Source: JAIBJN01 sp963775505 (GTDB taxonomy: Bacteria > Actinomycetota > Thermoleophilia > Gaiellales > Gaiellaceae). Taken from it: DNA of 64,000 nt. Where the stretch lies: assembly GCA_963775505.1 (NCBI GenBank), contig CAVZIL010000007.1, positions 62,001-126,000 of the forward strand, written 5' to 3'. Of the stretch, positions 26,375-31,962 are shown piece after piece. The position numbers and the translations under genes are program-made. Within the stretch, counting starts at the first letter, position 1. Each line of letters starts with the position of its first letter. The notes under the pieces were generated by a model. That model was not told the DNA's origin, made no database searches, and saw nothing but the letters and a program-made list of their open reading frames with translations.

Positions 26375-27220
26375 ATGCCACGGTCCGCCGATCGAGAGCT
26401 ACGCGAGGGGAAGCGGCTCGGCCCCTACCGCCTTCTCGCCTTGCTCGGTCAGGGGCAGATGGGCCTCGTCTTTCGAGCGAGCCGTGAGACCGACGGTGAG
26501 AGCGTTGCCCTGAAGGTCCTGCGGGACGAGCTCGCGGAGGACGAGCTCTACCGTCGCCGCTTCCAGCGCGAGGCGCGAATCGCGAGCGAGCTCGAAAACG
26601 AGCACGTCGTCCCGGTCGTCGACTTCGGGGAGGCCGACGGCCGTCTCTACCTCGCCGCGCTCTACGTTCGCGGGGTCTCCCTCTCCACGCGGATCGCGTC
26701 GGAGGGTGTGCTGTCGCTCGGGGCGGCACTCCGCCTGGTCACCGACCTCGCCGACGCTCTCGAGGCGCTTCACGCCCGCGGCCTCGTCCACCGCGACGTC
26801 AAGCCGGCCAACGTGATGGTCGACGAGGGCGGAGTCGCAGCTCTGACCGATTTTGGCTTGGCACGTGGCGTCGCCGACACCGTGTTGACGAAGACGGGCG
26901 TCGTGGTGGGCACGGTCGACTATCTCGCACCGGAGTTGATCCGCGGTCAGCAAGCTGACCACTTGAGCGACGTCTATGCGCTGGGGTGCCTTGTCTACGA
27001 GTGCCTGGCCGGCGCCCCGCCGTTTGCCGAGAAAGCGTTCGTAGAGACGCTCCTCGCGCACGTCCAGGACGAGCCGCGAGACCTGACCCAGCTGCGAGCC
27101 GATGTGCCCGAGAACGTCTCCTGGACCGTGCTCAAGGCGCTTGCCAAGGACCCGTCGGAGCGGCCGGAGACGGCTTCGGCCTACGCCCGGCTGCTGCGCG
27201 CTTCAGCGCAGGCGGGCTAG
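26375..27220 (+). CDS. Soluble Ser/Thr protein kinase
   Basis: 281 aa, kinase domain only: LLGQGQMGLVF, ALKVLRDE, GLVHRDVKPANVM, LTDFGLARG, GTVDYLAPE, and DVYALGCLVYECL. No membrane helix and no sensor, unlike the divergent kinase next door. Start chosen at ATG 26375 (MPRSADRELREG), 15 residues before the kinase fold; upstream in-frame starts would overlap the other kinase's coding region. The 3' end overlaps the XRE gene on the opposite strand by 18 bp. Confidence 0.85.
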   Translation: MPRSADRELREGKRLGPYRLLALLGQGQMGLVFRASRETDGESVALKVLRDELAEDELYRRRFQREARIASELENEHVVPVVDFGEADGRLYLAALYVRGVSLSTRIASEGVLSLGAALRLVTDLADALEALHARGLVHRDVKPANVMVDEGGVAALTDFGLARGVADTVLTKTGVVVGTVDYLAPELIRGQQADHLSDVYALGCLVYECLAGAPPFAEKAFVETLLAHVQDEPRDLTQLRADVPENVSWTVLKALAKDPSERPETASAYARLLRASAQAG

Positions 27221-27532
27221 CTCAGCGCGCAGCTCGGCCAGCGCAGTGGCGATGCGTTCGCCTTCGGTCGCGATCCGCTCGGCCGCGGCCTCGAGGCGCT
27301 CGGCCGCGTCGTCCAGGCGCGGCTGGGGCGCGGCCGGCTCTTCCTCGCCGAGGAAGTAGCTGATCGGCTTGCCCGTCGCATCGGCGACCAGGGCCAGCGC
27401 GTTGAAATCGGGTGTCGTCGCTCCGCGCTCCCACCGGGAGACCGTGATCGGCTCCACGCGCACCTCCGCCGCTAGGTGCTTCTGCTTCCAGCCCTTGGCG
27501 GCGCGAGCGGACTTGATTCTCGCTCCGAGCAT
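27203..27532 (-). CDS. XRE-family transcriptional regulator
   Basis: 109 aa from ATG 27532. HTH in ARIKSARAAKGWKQKHLAAE and VEPITVSRWERG; then a short linker GKPISYFLGEEEP and a C-terminal coiled coil (DDAAERLEAAAERIATEG). The longer ATG at 27562 is disfavoured because a good -10 box (TATGAT on the minus strand, 27563-27558) covers it, while GGAGAAGG lies just before 27532. It sits between the kinase and the sulfatase promoter and could control either; that is inference. Confidence 0.8.
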   Translation of the reverse strand: MLGARIKSARAAKGWKQKHLAAEVRVEPITVSRWERGATTPDFNALALVADATGKPISYFLGEEEPAAPQPRLDDAAERLEAAAERIATEGERIATALAELRAELARLR

Positions 27533-27692
27533 GGCCTTCTCCGGTGTCACGACCAAGATCATAGCAAAGAGTGACTAGCCCTCGTTCGATGAAACCCTGC
27601 GCTGGCTCTGACCGCCCCGTGGCCAACGCCCAGCAAGAAATCGAGGATCGGTGCGGGCTCCTTCGTTCACTATAGCCTGCATAGACTAGTAG

Positions 27693-27741
27693 TTGACTAA
27701 CCGTTCTCAGGCTGGTACTGTCTAGGCATAGATAGACAGTA
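27693..27741 (+). promoter_or_regulatory. Sigma-70-type promoter with overlapping operator before the sulfatase
   Basis: TTGACT (27693-27698), a 17-bp spacer and TACTGT (27716-27721) make a good -35/-10 pair for a high-GC genome. The -10 lies inside a perfect inverted repeat TACTGTCTA / TAGACAGTA (27716-27724 and 27733-27741, 8-bp spacer). TCTAG/CTAGA-type sequence recurs nearby (TAGACTAGTAG at 27682, GTCTAGGAGG before the start codon). A repressor bound here would block RNA polymerase. The neighbouring XRE protein is a candidate. Confidence 0.65.
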
Positions 27742-27759
27742 TCAGTCTAGGAGGCTGAG

Positions 27760-29156
27760 ATGCTCAGGCAGAGATCGGGAGCTCTCCTCGCATTCGTGCT
27801 CGTTCTTGCCACCTCGAGCTACGTGCTCTCGGCGGGGGCGCAGGTCGCATCTGGACAAGCCGAACGACGTCCCAACGTGCTCATCTTCGTCACGGACGAC
27901 CAGCGGGCGACGGGCACGATGTGGGTGATGCCCAAGACGAGGCGGTACTTCCAGAGACAGGGGGTTCACTATCCCGAATGCATTCGCGGTGACCCCGCTC
28001 TGTTGCCCCTCTCGCGCCACGATCCTCACCGGCCGGTACGCGCACAACACCAGTGTCCAGTCGAACAACCGTGGCGCGCTGAGGCACTTCGATCGAACGA
28101 CGCTGCTTCCCCGCACGCTGCAGGAGGCCGGGTATCGGACGGCGATGGTGGGCAAGTTCTTCAACCGCTGGCCGCGTGGAACGCGGCCGCCGTACTTTCA
28201 CCGTTGGGCCCACGGCGCGTATCCGCACGTCGACCCGACGGTCAATGTCAACGGGACCGTCAGAACGGTGGACGGCTATTCCACGACGCTGGCCGGGCGC
28301 TTCGCGGCCCGTTTCCTCCGGGACTTCGAAGCGAACGACGCGGCGCCCTGGTTCCTCTACGTGGCCCCGCCCGCGCCCCACTTTCCATACGAGCCGGCGC
28401 CCGACCGATGCCTCCAGGCCGGTCGGAAATTGGCGGGGGAACCCGGCTGTCTTCGAGTCCGACCGATCCGACAAGCCACCCTACGTTCGCAATGTCTCCT
28501 TCTCGCCTTCCGAGGGGCGAAGCGTTCGCACGGGCCAGCTTCGGATGCTGATGTCGGTGGACGACATGGTCGGTCACGTGTTCCGGACGCTTCGGAAGCT
28601 CGGGGAGACGAGGAGGACGCTTGCGATCTTCACCTCCGACAACGGCTACCTGTGGACCGAGCACCACTTCGGTAACCGCCGGCTTCGTCGGTTCGAAGCG
28701 CGTCCCGTACACGGAATCAGTCCAGATTCCGTTGTTCCTTCGCTGGCCTGGGCACGTCCCGCCGGAAGCCTGGACGGCCGCGTGACTGGAACGGTCGACA
28801 TTGCTCCCACCGTGCTGAATGCGGCAAGGGTCGCGCCGGATCCCGCGCAGCCGCCGCTCGACGGTCACTCCCTCCTCTCGGACGAAAGGCGAGTGCGCAT
28901 CGTGCTCGAGCACTGGCGCGGGAACCGCGTCCCGAGCTGGGCCTCGCTCAGAACCCGCAGGCTGCAGTACGTCGAGTACTACCGGGACGGGAGGACGGTC
29001 TTTCGCGAGTACTACGACCTCGTTCGCGACCCCTGGCAGCTTCGCAACCTTCTCCACGACGGGAACCCTGCCGGGCCAGACGTCGCGGCGCTGTCGCAGC
29101 AGCTCCAGCTCGATCGGCGATGCGTTGGGACTGCGGGGGAGAGCGCCTGCCCCTGA
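27760..29156 (+). CDS. Secreted sulfatase (N-acetylglucosamine-6-sulfatase-like), frameshifted
   Basis: Exported sulfate-ester hydrolase, about 465 aa after repair. Seen: signal peptide at the N-terminus (LLAFVLVLATSSY); PNVLIFVTDDQRATG with the metal-binding DD; CCPSRATILTGRYAHN, the C-x-P-S-R formylglycine site; YVAPPAPHFPYEP; FTSDNGYLWTEHH with the metal Asp-Asn; YDLVRDPWQLRNLL near the end. Parts lie in different frames with breaks near 27985, 28425, 28690 and 28775, each repairable by one base. It is the densest frameshift cluster beside the MMPL gene. If real, it is a pseudogene; sequencing error is more likely. Confidence 0.82.
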
Positions 29157-29262
29157 GTGGGTCAGACGTCAAGAAGTCCGACCAAAATGCGTTCTGTGGC
29201 ATTTCGGTCTCGGTTCCTCGGAATAGATCGCGATCGCCGGTGAAGACTTGTGGTTGAATCGC

Positions 29263-29291
29263 TTGCCAATGTCTGACCTGTGCGCTATCCT
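29263..29291 (+). promoter_or_regulatory. Sigma-70-type promoter of a small transcription unit
   Basis: TTGCCA (29263-29268), 17-bp spacer, TATCCT (29286-29291). The predicted start near 29298 lies 23 nt before a 44-codon reading frame, and a U-tailed terminator follows at 29485, so the three elements frame a transcript of about 210 nt. Confidence 0.5.
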
Positions 29292-29320
29292 GCTAAACGG
29301 CAGCGACCACGAACCAGGTG

Positions 29321-29455
29321 ATGACCAACTTGAACACCCCAACGTTCTACGCCGAAGCGGCGACCGCCCCGTCGGTCTCACCGTGCTGGCACTGCTTCGA
29401 CGAGAAGCGCCGGCCCGGCCACGTCCGTGTCCTCGCTGGGAGGCATGTGCGCTAG
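29321..29455 (+). CDS. Possible 44-aa small protein with a CxxC motif
   Basis: ATG-started frame encoding MTNLNTPTFYAEAATA, then PCWHCFDEKRRPGH and a basic end RVLAGRHVR before TAG. CWHC plus the later His residues could bind a metal. AGGTG directly precedes the ATG, too close for an ideal ribosome site. It lies between its own promoter and terminator. It could equally be a noncoding RNA. I recognise no family. Confidence 0.4.
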   Translation: MTNLNTPTFYAEAATAPSVSPCWHCFDEKRRPGHVRVLAGRHVR

Positions 29456-29484
29456 CTCCCTAGCCGCATGTCGAGCCAGTCGAG

Positions 29485-29507
29485 GGCGACCCAACCGGGT
29501 CGCCTTT
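29485..29507 (+). terminator. Rho-independent terminator
   Basis: GGCGACCC-AACC-GGGTCGCC (29485-29504), a perfect 8-bp stem with a 4-nt loop, followed by TTT. It closes the small transcription unit beginning near 29298. Confidence 0.65.
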
Positions 29508-29883
29508 GCCGTTTGTAAGGGCGATCAGTCGATGTCGGAACAGAGGTGATGCTCAGCTTGAACAGGATCCAGAGTTGAATCGAGGCCCCGCCTGAGAGAG
29601 AAAGGCCCTCGGCGCTCGGCGTCGGAAAAGACGCTCGTAATGGAGCGTGTGCTTTAGCATGATAATTTCCGAAACGAGGTCGAGGATCGGGCTCCAAAGC
29701 TCCTCCACGTAGGACGAAGCCCGCGGTGTGCGCAAGCCGCGGTCGGCGATCCAGGGTCGAAGAGCAGGCGAGTGGCTTGGAAAACATCGTTCGGCCTCGG
29801 GCGAACGTGACAGAGGAAGCGCCGGCGAAGGCTCGCCCTGCGTCGATCTCCCGGTCGGGAGATGGACGGAGGCGCGAGATCGG
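29508..29883. other. 376-bp gap before the tRNA array, no convincing gene
   Basis: Lower GC than its surroundings in places. A minus-strand frame at 29553-29735 reads SYVEELWSPILDLVSEIIML, which looks protein-like but is short and has no extension, so it may be a decayed gene. Two small hairpins are visible (CCGCGG...CCGCGG near 29723-29742; CTCCCGGTCGGGAG at 29848-29861). No clear promoter for the array was found. Confidence 0.4.
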
Positions 29884-29955
29884 TCCGGGATCGTCTAACC
29901 GGTAGGACACCACGCTCTGAACGTGGAGATCGAGGTTCGACTCCTTGTCCCGGAG
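29884..29955 (+). tRNA. tRNA-Gln (anticodon CTG)
   Basis: Acceptor TCCGGGA/TCCCGGA, anticodon stem CCACG/CGTGG with loop CTCTGAA, T loop TTCGACT, discriminator G. CCA not encoded. First gene of the array. Confidence 0.9.
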
Positions 29956-29960
29956 CTCGC

Positions 29961-30033
29961 GGGCGTGTAGCTCAAACGGGAGAGCGCTTGCCTTACAAGC
30001 AAGAGGCCGCTGGTTCGACTCCAGCCTCGCCCA
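29961..30033 (+). tRNA. tRNA-Val (anticodon TAC)
   Basis: Acceptor GGGCGTG/CTCGCCC with one T-T mismatch, D arm TAGCTCAAACGGGAGAGC, anticodon stem CTTGC/GCAAG with loop CTTACAA, T stem GCTGG/CCAGC, discriminator A. Only 5 nt after tRNA-Gln. Confidence 0.9.
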
Positions 30034-30040
30034 CCTGTAT

Positions 30041-30113
30041 GTGGCCGTAGCTCAGCGGGTAGAGCGCCCGTCTGAAACGCGGGGCGCCGCAGGTTCGATT
30101 CCTGCCGGCCACA
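30041..30113 (+). tRNA. tRNA-Phe (anticodon GAA)
   Basis: Perfect acceptor GTGGCCG/CGGCCAC, anticodon stem CCCGT/GCGGG with loop CTGAAAC, T stem GCAGG/CCTGC, discriminator A. Position 38 is C instead of the usual A. Confidence 0.9.
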
Positions 30114-30121
30114 CTGTCGTT

Positions 30122-30154
30122 GTCGCTCGGCGGCGAAGCCGCACAGGCCGAGAC
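30122..30154. repeat. Array hairpin repeat, copy 1
   Basis: GTC-GCTCGGC / GCCGAGAC outer stem with an inner GGCG-AAGC-CGC-type stem and an unpaired ACAG on the 3' side. Slightly degenerate relative to copies 2-4. It is followed by a second hairpin GGGAGG/CCTCCC (30160-30165 with 30182-30187) before tRNA-Lys. Confidence 0.6.
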
Positions 30155-30191
30155 GGGAAGGGAGGTCGAGCTCTGCCGCTGCCTCCCGTAC

Positions 30192-30264
30192 GGCTCCGTA
30201 GCTTAGACGGCAGAGCTCCCGGTTCTTACCCGGGGCGGTGCAGGTTCGACGCCTGCCGGGGCCA
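30192..30264 (+). tRNA. tRNA-Lys (anticodon CTT)
   Basis: Acceptor GGCTCCG/CGGGGCC (one wobble), D arm TAGCTTAGACGGCAGAGC, anticodon stem CCCGG/CCGGG with loop TTCTTAC, T loop TTCGACG, discriminator A. Confidence 0.9.
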
Positions 30265-30281
30265 CTCGCTAGCTCCAACCT

Positions 30282-30364
30282 GGAAGGACTGCCATCGGCG
30301 CGGTATCCCGTCTCGAAAACGGGTGGGCCTCCGGGCCTTGGGGGTTCGACTCCCTCTCCTTCCG
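30282..30364 (+). tRNA. tRNA-Ser (anticodon CGA)
   Basis: Class II tRNA: acceptor GGAAGGA/TCCTTCC, anticodon stem CCCGT/ACGGG with loop CTCGAAA, a long variable arm GGGCCTCCGGGCC, T stem GGGGG/CCCTC, discriminator G. Confidence 0.9.
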
Positions 30365-30370
30365 CCTCGT

Positions 30371-30445
30371 TCCGGCGTGGTCGAGCGGGTCACGCGACGC
30401 GCGACTGTCAATCGCGAGAGGCAGGTTCGAGCCCTGCCGCCGGAG
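30371..30445 (+). tRNA. tRNA-Asp (anticodon GTC), first copy
   Basis: Acceptor TCCGGCG/CGCCGGA perfect, anticodon stem CGCGA/TCGCG with loop CTGTCAA, T stem GCAGG/CCTGC, discriminator G as required for Asp. A second, quite different tRNA-Asp lies at 30833. Confidence 0.9.
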
Positions 30446-30509
30446 CCTCTCTTTGCCCGTGCAGTCGAAACGAAGCCGCGGGGAGGCGTCATTTCAAAAC
30501 GGGTTCCAT

Positions 30510-30581
30510 GCCCTCGTGGTCGAACGGCGATGACGCCGGGCCCTCAACCCGGAGGTGCGGGTTCGACTCCCGCCGGGGGTT
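30510..30581 (+). tRNA. tRNA-Glu (anticodon CTC)
   Basis: Acceptor GCCCTCG/CGGGGGT with the G1-U72 pair seen in other bacterial tRNA-Glu, anticodon stem CCGGG/CCCGG with loop CCCTCAA, T stem GCGGG/CCCGC. Discriminator T is unusual for Glu, and position 33 is C. Confidence 0.82.
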
Positions 30582-30593
30582 CTTCGTTCACAA

Positions 30594-30666
30594 CTGGTCG
30601 TGGGGGAGACGGCACCCCGCCGGCTTCGGGAGCCGGAGATCGCAGGTTCGACTCCTGCCGGCCAGA
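30594..30666 (+). tRNA. tRNA-Pro (anticodon CGG)
   Basis: Acceptor CTGGTCG/CGGCCAG with one wobble, anticodon stem CCGGC/GCCGG with loop TTCGGGA, T stem GCAGG/CCTGC, discriminator A. Confidence 0.88.
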
Positions 30667-30675
30667 CTCGGGCTC

Positions 30676-30709
30676 GTCTCGGCGGCGGCGAAGCCGCACA
30701 GGCCGAGAC
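30676..30709. repeat. Array hairpin repeat, copy 2
   Basis: Perfect outer stem GTCTCGGC/GCCGAGAC (30676-30683 with 30702-30709), inner stem GCGGC-GAA-GCCGC, unpaired ACAG. As with copy 1 it is followed by a hairpin closed by GGAGG/CCTCC (30712-30716 with 30738-30742). Confidence 0.7.
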
Positions 30710-30751
30710 ATGGAGGAAGGTGGCGGCTTTGCCGGCGCCTCCCGGTCACGA

Positions 30752-30825
30752 TGCGCGGTGGAGGAGTGGCTGTCCTCGCGAGCCTCATGAGCTCGAGACC
30801 GTGGGTTCGAATCCCACCCGCGCTA
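30752..30825 (+). tRNA. tRNA with anticodon CAT (Met, or Ile after lysidine)
   Basis: Anticodon stem CGAGC/GCTCG with loop CTCATGA, D stem GAGG/CCTC, T stem GTGGG/CCCAC, discriminator A. The acceptor is T1 with T72 unpaired, then GCGCGG/CCGCGC. An open first pair recalls initiator tRNA, but the three G-C pairs typical of initiator anticodon stems are absent, so identity (initiator, elongator or Ile2) is unresolved. Confidence 0.82.
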
Positions 30826-30832
30826 CTCTCCC

Positions 30833-30906
30833 GGGGACGTAGCTCAGTCGAGCAGAGCGCTCGCTTGTCAGGCGAGAGGCCGCCGGTTCGAGTCCGGTCG
30901 TCCCCG
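30833..30906 (+). tRNA. tRNA-Asp (anticodon GTC), second copy
   Basis: Acceptor GGGGACG/CGTCCCC perfect, D arm TAGCTCAGTCGAGCAGAGC, anticodon stem CTCGC/GCGAG with loop TTGTCAG, T stem GCCGG/CCGGT, discriminator G. Confidence 0.9.
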
Positions 30907-30921
30907 CTGTCCCGCGTTCAT

Positions 30922-30994
30922 GGTGGCCGTGGTGTAGGCGGAAGCATCCGGGGCTGTGATCCCCGCGGCGCCGGTTCGAGCCCGGCCGGCCACC
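30922..30994 (+). tRNA. tRNA-His (anticodon GTG)
   Basis: Acceptor GTGGCCG/CGGCCAC plus the His-specific extra G at -1 (30922) facing C73, anticodon stem CGGGG/CCCCG with loop CTGTGAT, T stem GCCGG/CCGGC. Confidence 0.9.
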
Positions 30995-31012
30995 CCTCTT
31001 GCCGATCACGTT

Positions 31013-31094
31013 GCGGACGCTGAGCATCGGCGAGCTCAACGGGCTGTAACCCCGCCGCCTCGAGGCTGTGGTGGTTCGACTCCACCCGTCCGCA
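31013..31094 (+). tRNA. tRNA-Tyr (anticodon GTA)
   Basis: Class II tRNA: acceptor GCGGACG/CGTCCGC perfect, anticodon loop CTGTAAC on a four-pair stem (CGGG/CCCG), a variable arm containing GCCTCGAGGC, T stem GGTGG/CCACC, discriminator A. Confidence 0.88.
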
Positions 31095-31098
31095 TCAC

Positions 31099-31170
31099 GG
31101 GGATGAAGCTCTGGCGGCAGAGCGCCTCGCTTGCACCGAGGAGGAGCGGGTTCGACTCCCGCCGTCTCCA
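31099..31170 (+). tRNA. tRNA-Ala (anticodon TGC)
   Basis: Acceptor GGGGATG/CGTCTCC with wobbles, anticodon stem CCTCG/CGAGG with loop CTTGCAC, T stem GCGGG/CCCGC, discriminator A. The G3-U70 pair that defines Ala identity is present (third pair G-T). Confidence 0.9.
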
Positions 31171-31171
31171 T

Positions 31172-31337
31172 AGAACCCGAAGCTGAATGATGCTTCGTCG
31201 CCGCGGGGTCCTGGGCGAGTGCGATGCAAGGACGCAGGGCGCGTTCGTAGCCGGAGGCTACGGGCGCAACCGAGGACGCCGCAGCGTGCCGCCCAGGGCG
31301 TCGCGACGGCACAAGGCTTCATTCTGCTTCGGGTTCT
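31172..31337 (+). ncRNA. 166-nt element with nested stems inside the tRNA array
   Basis: The ends pair over 12 bp without mismatch (AGAACCCGAAGC 31172-31183 with GCTTCGGGTTCT 31326-31337), continue after one T-T mismatch with GAATGA/TCATTC, then GC/GC. Inside, CCTGGGCG (31210-31217) pairs with CGCCCAGG (31290-31297), and CGTAGCC-GGA-GGCTACG (31246-31262) is an apical hairpin. No tRNA or protein signal fits. Either a structured noncoding RNA or a processing spacer. A related spacer hairpin, GAACCCG/CGGGTTC, lies between tRNA-Arg and tRNA-Cys at about 35195-35216. Confidence 0.5.
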
Positions 31338-31343
31338 GGATAG

Positions 31344-31415
31344 GCCTCCGTAGTGTCAACGGCAGCACGCGCCCTTTGTACGGCCGAGGTGCGGGTTCGA
31401 CTCCTGCCGGAGGCT
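31344..31415 (+). tRNA. tRNA-Thr (anticodon TGT)
   Basis: Acceptor GCCTCCG/CGGAGGC perfect, D arm TAGTGTCAACGGCAGCAC, anticodon loop TTTGTAC on stem CGCCC/GGCCG with one C-C mismatch, T stem GCGGG/CCTGC. Discriminator T is unusual for bacterial Thr. Confidence 0.82.
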
Positions 31416-31417
31416 TC

Positions 31418-31451
31418 GTCTCGACGGCCGCGAAGCGGCAAAGGTCGAGAC
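31418..31451. repeat. Array hairpin repeat, copy 3
   Basis: Outer stem GTCTCGAC/GTCGAGAC (31418-31425 with 31444-31451), inner stem GCCGC-GAA-GCGGC, unpaired AAAG. It forms a near-identical inverted pair with copy 4 that extends through AGCGTTTAC on one side. A further hairpin GGCGGC-ATGA-GCCGCC lies at about 31473-31488. Confidence 0.7.
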
Positions 31452-31495
31452 AGCGTTTACTGAGCCTCCAATGGCGGCATGAGCCGCCACTCCAC

Positions 31496-31567
31496 GCGGA
31501 CGTAGCTCAGCGGGAAGAGCACCGGAGCGCCACTCCGGAGGGGCCCGTTCGATCCGGGTCGTCCGCT
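31496..31567 (+). tRNA. tRNA-Gly (anticodon GCC)
   Basis: Acceptor GCGGACG/CGTCCGC perfect, D arm TAGCTCAGCGGGAAGAGC, anticodon stem CCGGA/TCCGG with loop GCGCCAC, T stem GCCCG/CGGGT, discriminator T as in other bacterial tRNA-Gly. Position 33 is C instead of the near-universal T. Confidence 0.83.
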
Positions 31568-31581
31568 TCGAGTTCTAGCAC

Positions 31582-31652
31582 AGGCCCGTGGTGTAACGGA
31601 AGCATGGCGAGCTCCAACCTCGCCGGTCCGGGTTCGACTCCTGGTGGGCCTG
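31582..31652 (+). tRNA. tRNA-Trp (anticodon CCA)
   Basis: Acceptor AGGCCCG/TGGGCCT with a terminal wobble, anticodon stem GCGAG/CTCGC with loop CTCCAAC, T stem CCGGG/CCTGG, discriminator G. Last canonical tRNA before the Y-like RNAs. Confidence 0.88.
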
Positions 31653-31683
31653 CTCGTTTCGACCTTGAGTTTGTAAGACGCTT

Positions 31684-31717
31684 GTCTCGACCTTTGCGGC
31701 TTCGCCGCCGTCGAGAC
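31684..31717. repeat. Array hairpin repeat, copy 4 (inverted relative to copy 3)
   Basis: Stem GTCTCGAC/GTCGAGAC enclosing GCGGC-TTC-GCCGC. It matches the reverse complement of copy 3 except that an inner C-G pair is replaced by G-C on both sides, a compensatory change showing that the fold is conserved. It abuts the first Y-like RNA. Confidence 0.7.
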
Positions 31718-31723
31718 AGGTTC

Positions 31724-31802
31724 GTCGCGGGCCGGCGTGGTCCGGTTACCTGGCTCCCAGCGGTTCGACTCCGCGCCCGGGCTGCATCCACACGACCGCG
31801 AC
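31724..31802 (+). ncRNA. Y-RNA-like noncoding RNA A
   Basis: 79 nt. Closing stem GTCGCGG/CCGCGAC (31724-31730 with 31796-31802). Shared 5' box GCGGGCCGG then GGTCCGGTTA; shared 3' box CCCGGGCTG and CACGACCGC. An inner stem GTGG/CCAC pairs the two sides. The apical part holds a T-arm-like hairpin GCGG-TTCGACT-CCGC. It aligns with RNAs B and C at both ends. It precedes a Ro60 gene by about 670 bp, the usual genomic setting of bacterial Y RNAs. Confidence 0.65.
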
Positions 31803-31812
31803 TGACTTCACC

Positions 31813-31947
31813 TGCTGCGGGCCGGAACGGTTCCGGTTATCGACTCCGAATCGACAGGTCGCGGGTTCGAGTCCCGCCCGGAGCGCTCGCGCTCCGGTAG
31901 CTCAGTTGGCAGAGCAGTTCCCGGGCTGTGCCACCACGACCGCAGCA
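31813..31947 (+). ncRNA. Y-RNA-like noncoding RNA B with a circularly permuted tRNA module (YrlA type)
   Basis: 135 nt. Closing stem TGCTGCGG/CCGCAGCA (31813-31820 with 31940-31947) and the same 5' and 3' boxes as RNAs A and C. The insert, in order: anticodon-like arm TCGA-CTCCGAA-TCGA (31840-31854); variable segment; T arm GCGGG-TTCGAGT-CCCGC (31861-31877); acceptor hairpin CCGGAGC-GCTCGC-GCTCCGG (31878-31897); D arm GCTC-AGTTGGCA-GAGC (31900-31915) with the GG needed for D-T loop contact. This order is that of a tRNA cut between D and anticodon arms and closed at the acceptor end, as in Salmonella YrlA, but with the anticodon arm kept. Confidence 0.75.
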
Positions 31948-31962
31948 AGCAACTCCCATCAC

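Noticed and set aside
29553..29735. Minus-strand 60-codon frame encoding VEELWSPILDLVSEII
   Set aside because: Protein-like for about 30 residues only, no ribosome site, and no continuation in another frame; mentioned only as a possible remnant.
29884..31717. Regularly spaced repeated motifs suggesting a CRISPR array
   Set aside because: The repeated GGTTCGACTCC-type strings are T arms of distinct tRNA genes, and the other repeats are hairpins without uniform spacers; no cas genes are present.
31840..31890. An ordinary tRNA-Arg(CCG) gene
   Set aside because: The 5' acceptor strand and D arm are not upstream of the anticodon arm; they lie downstream after the 3' acceptor strand, so the gene is permuted.
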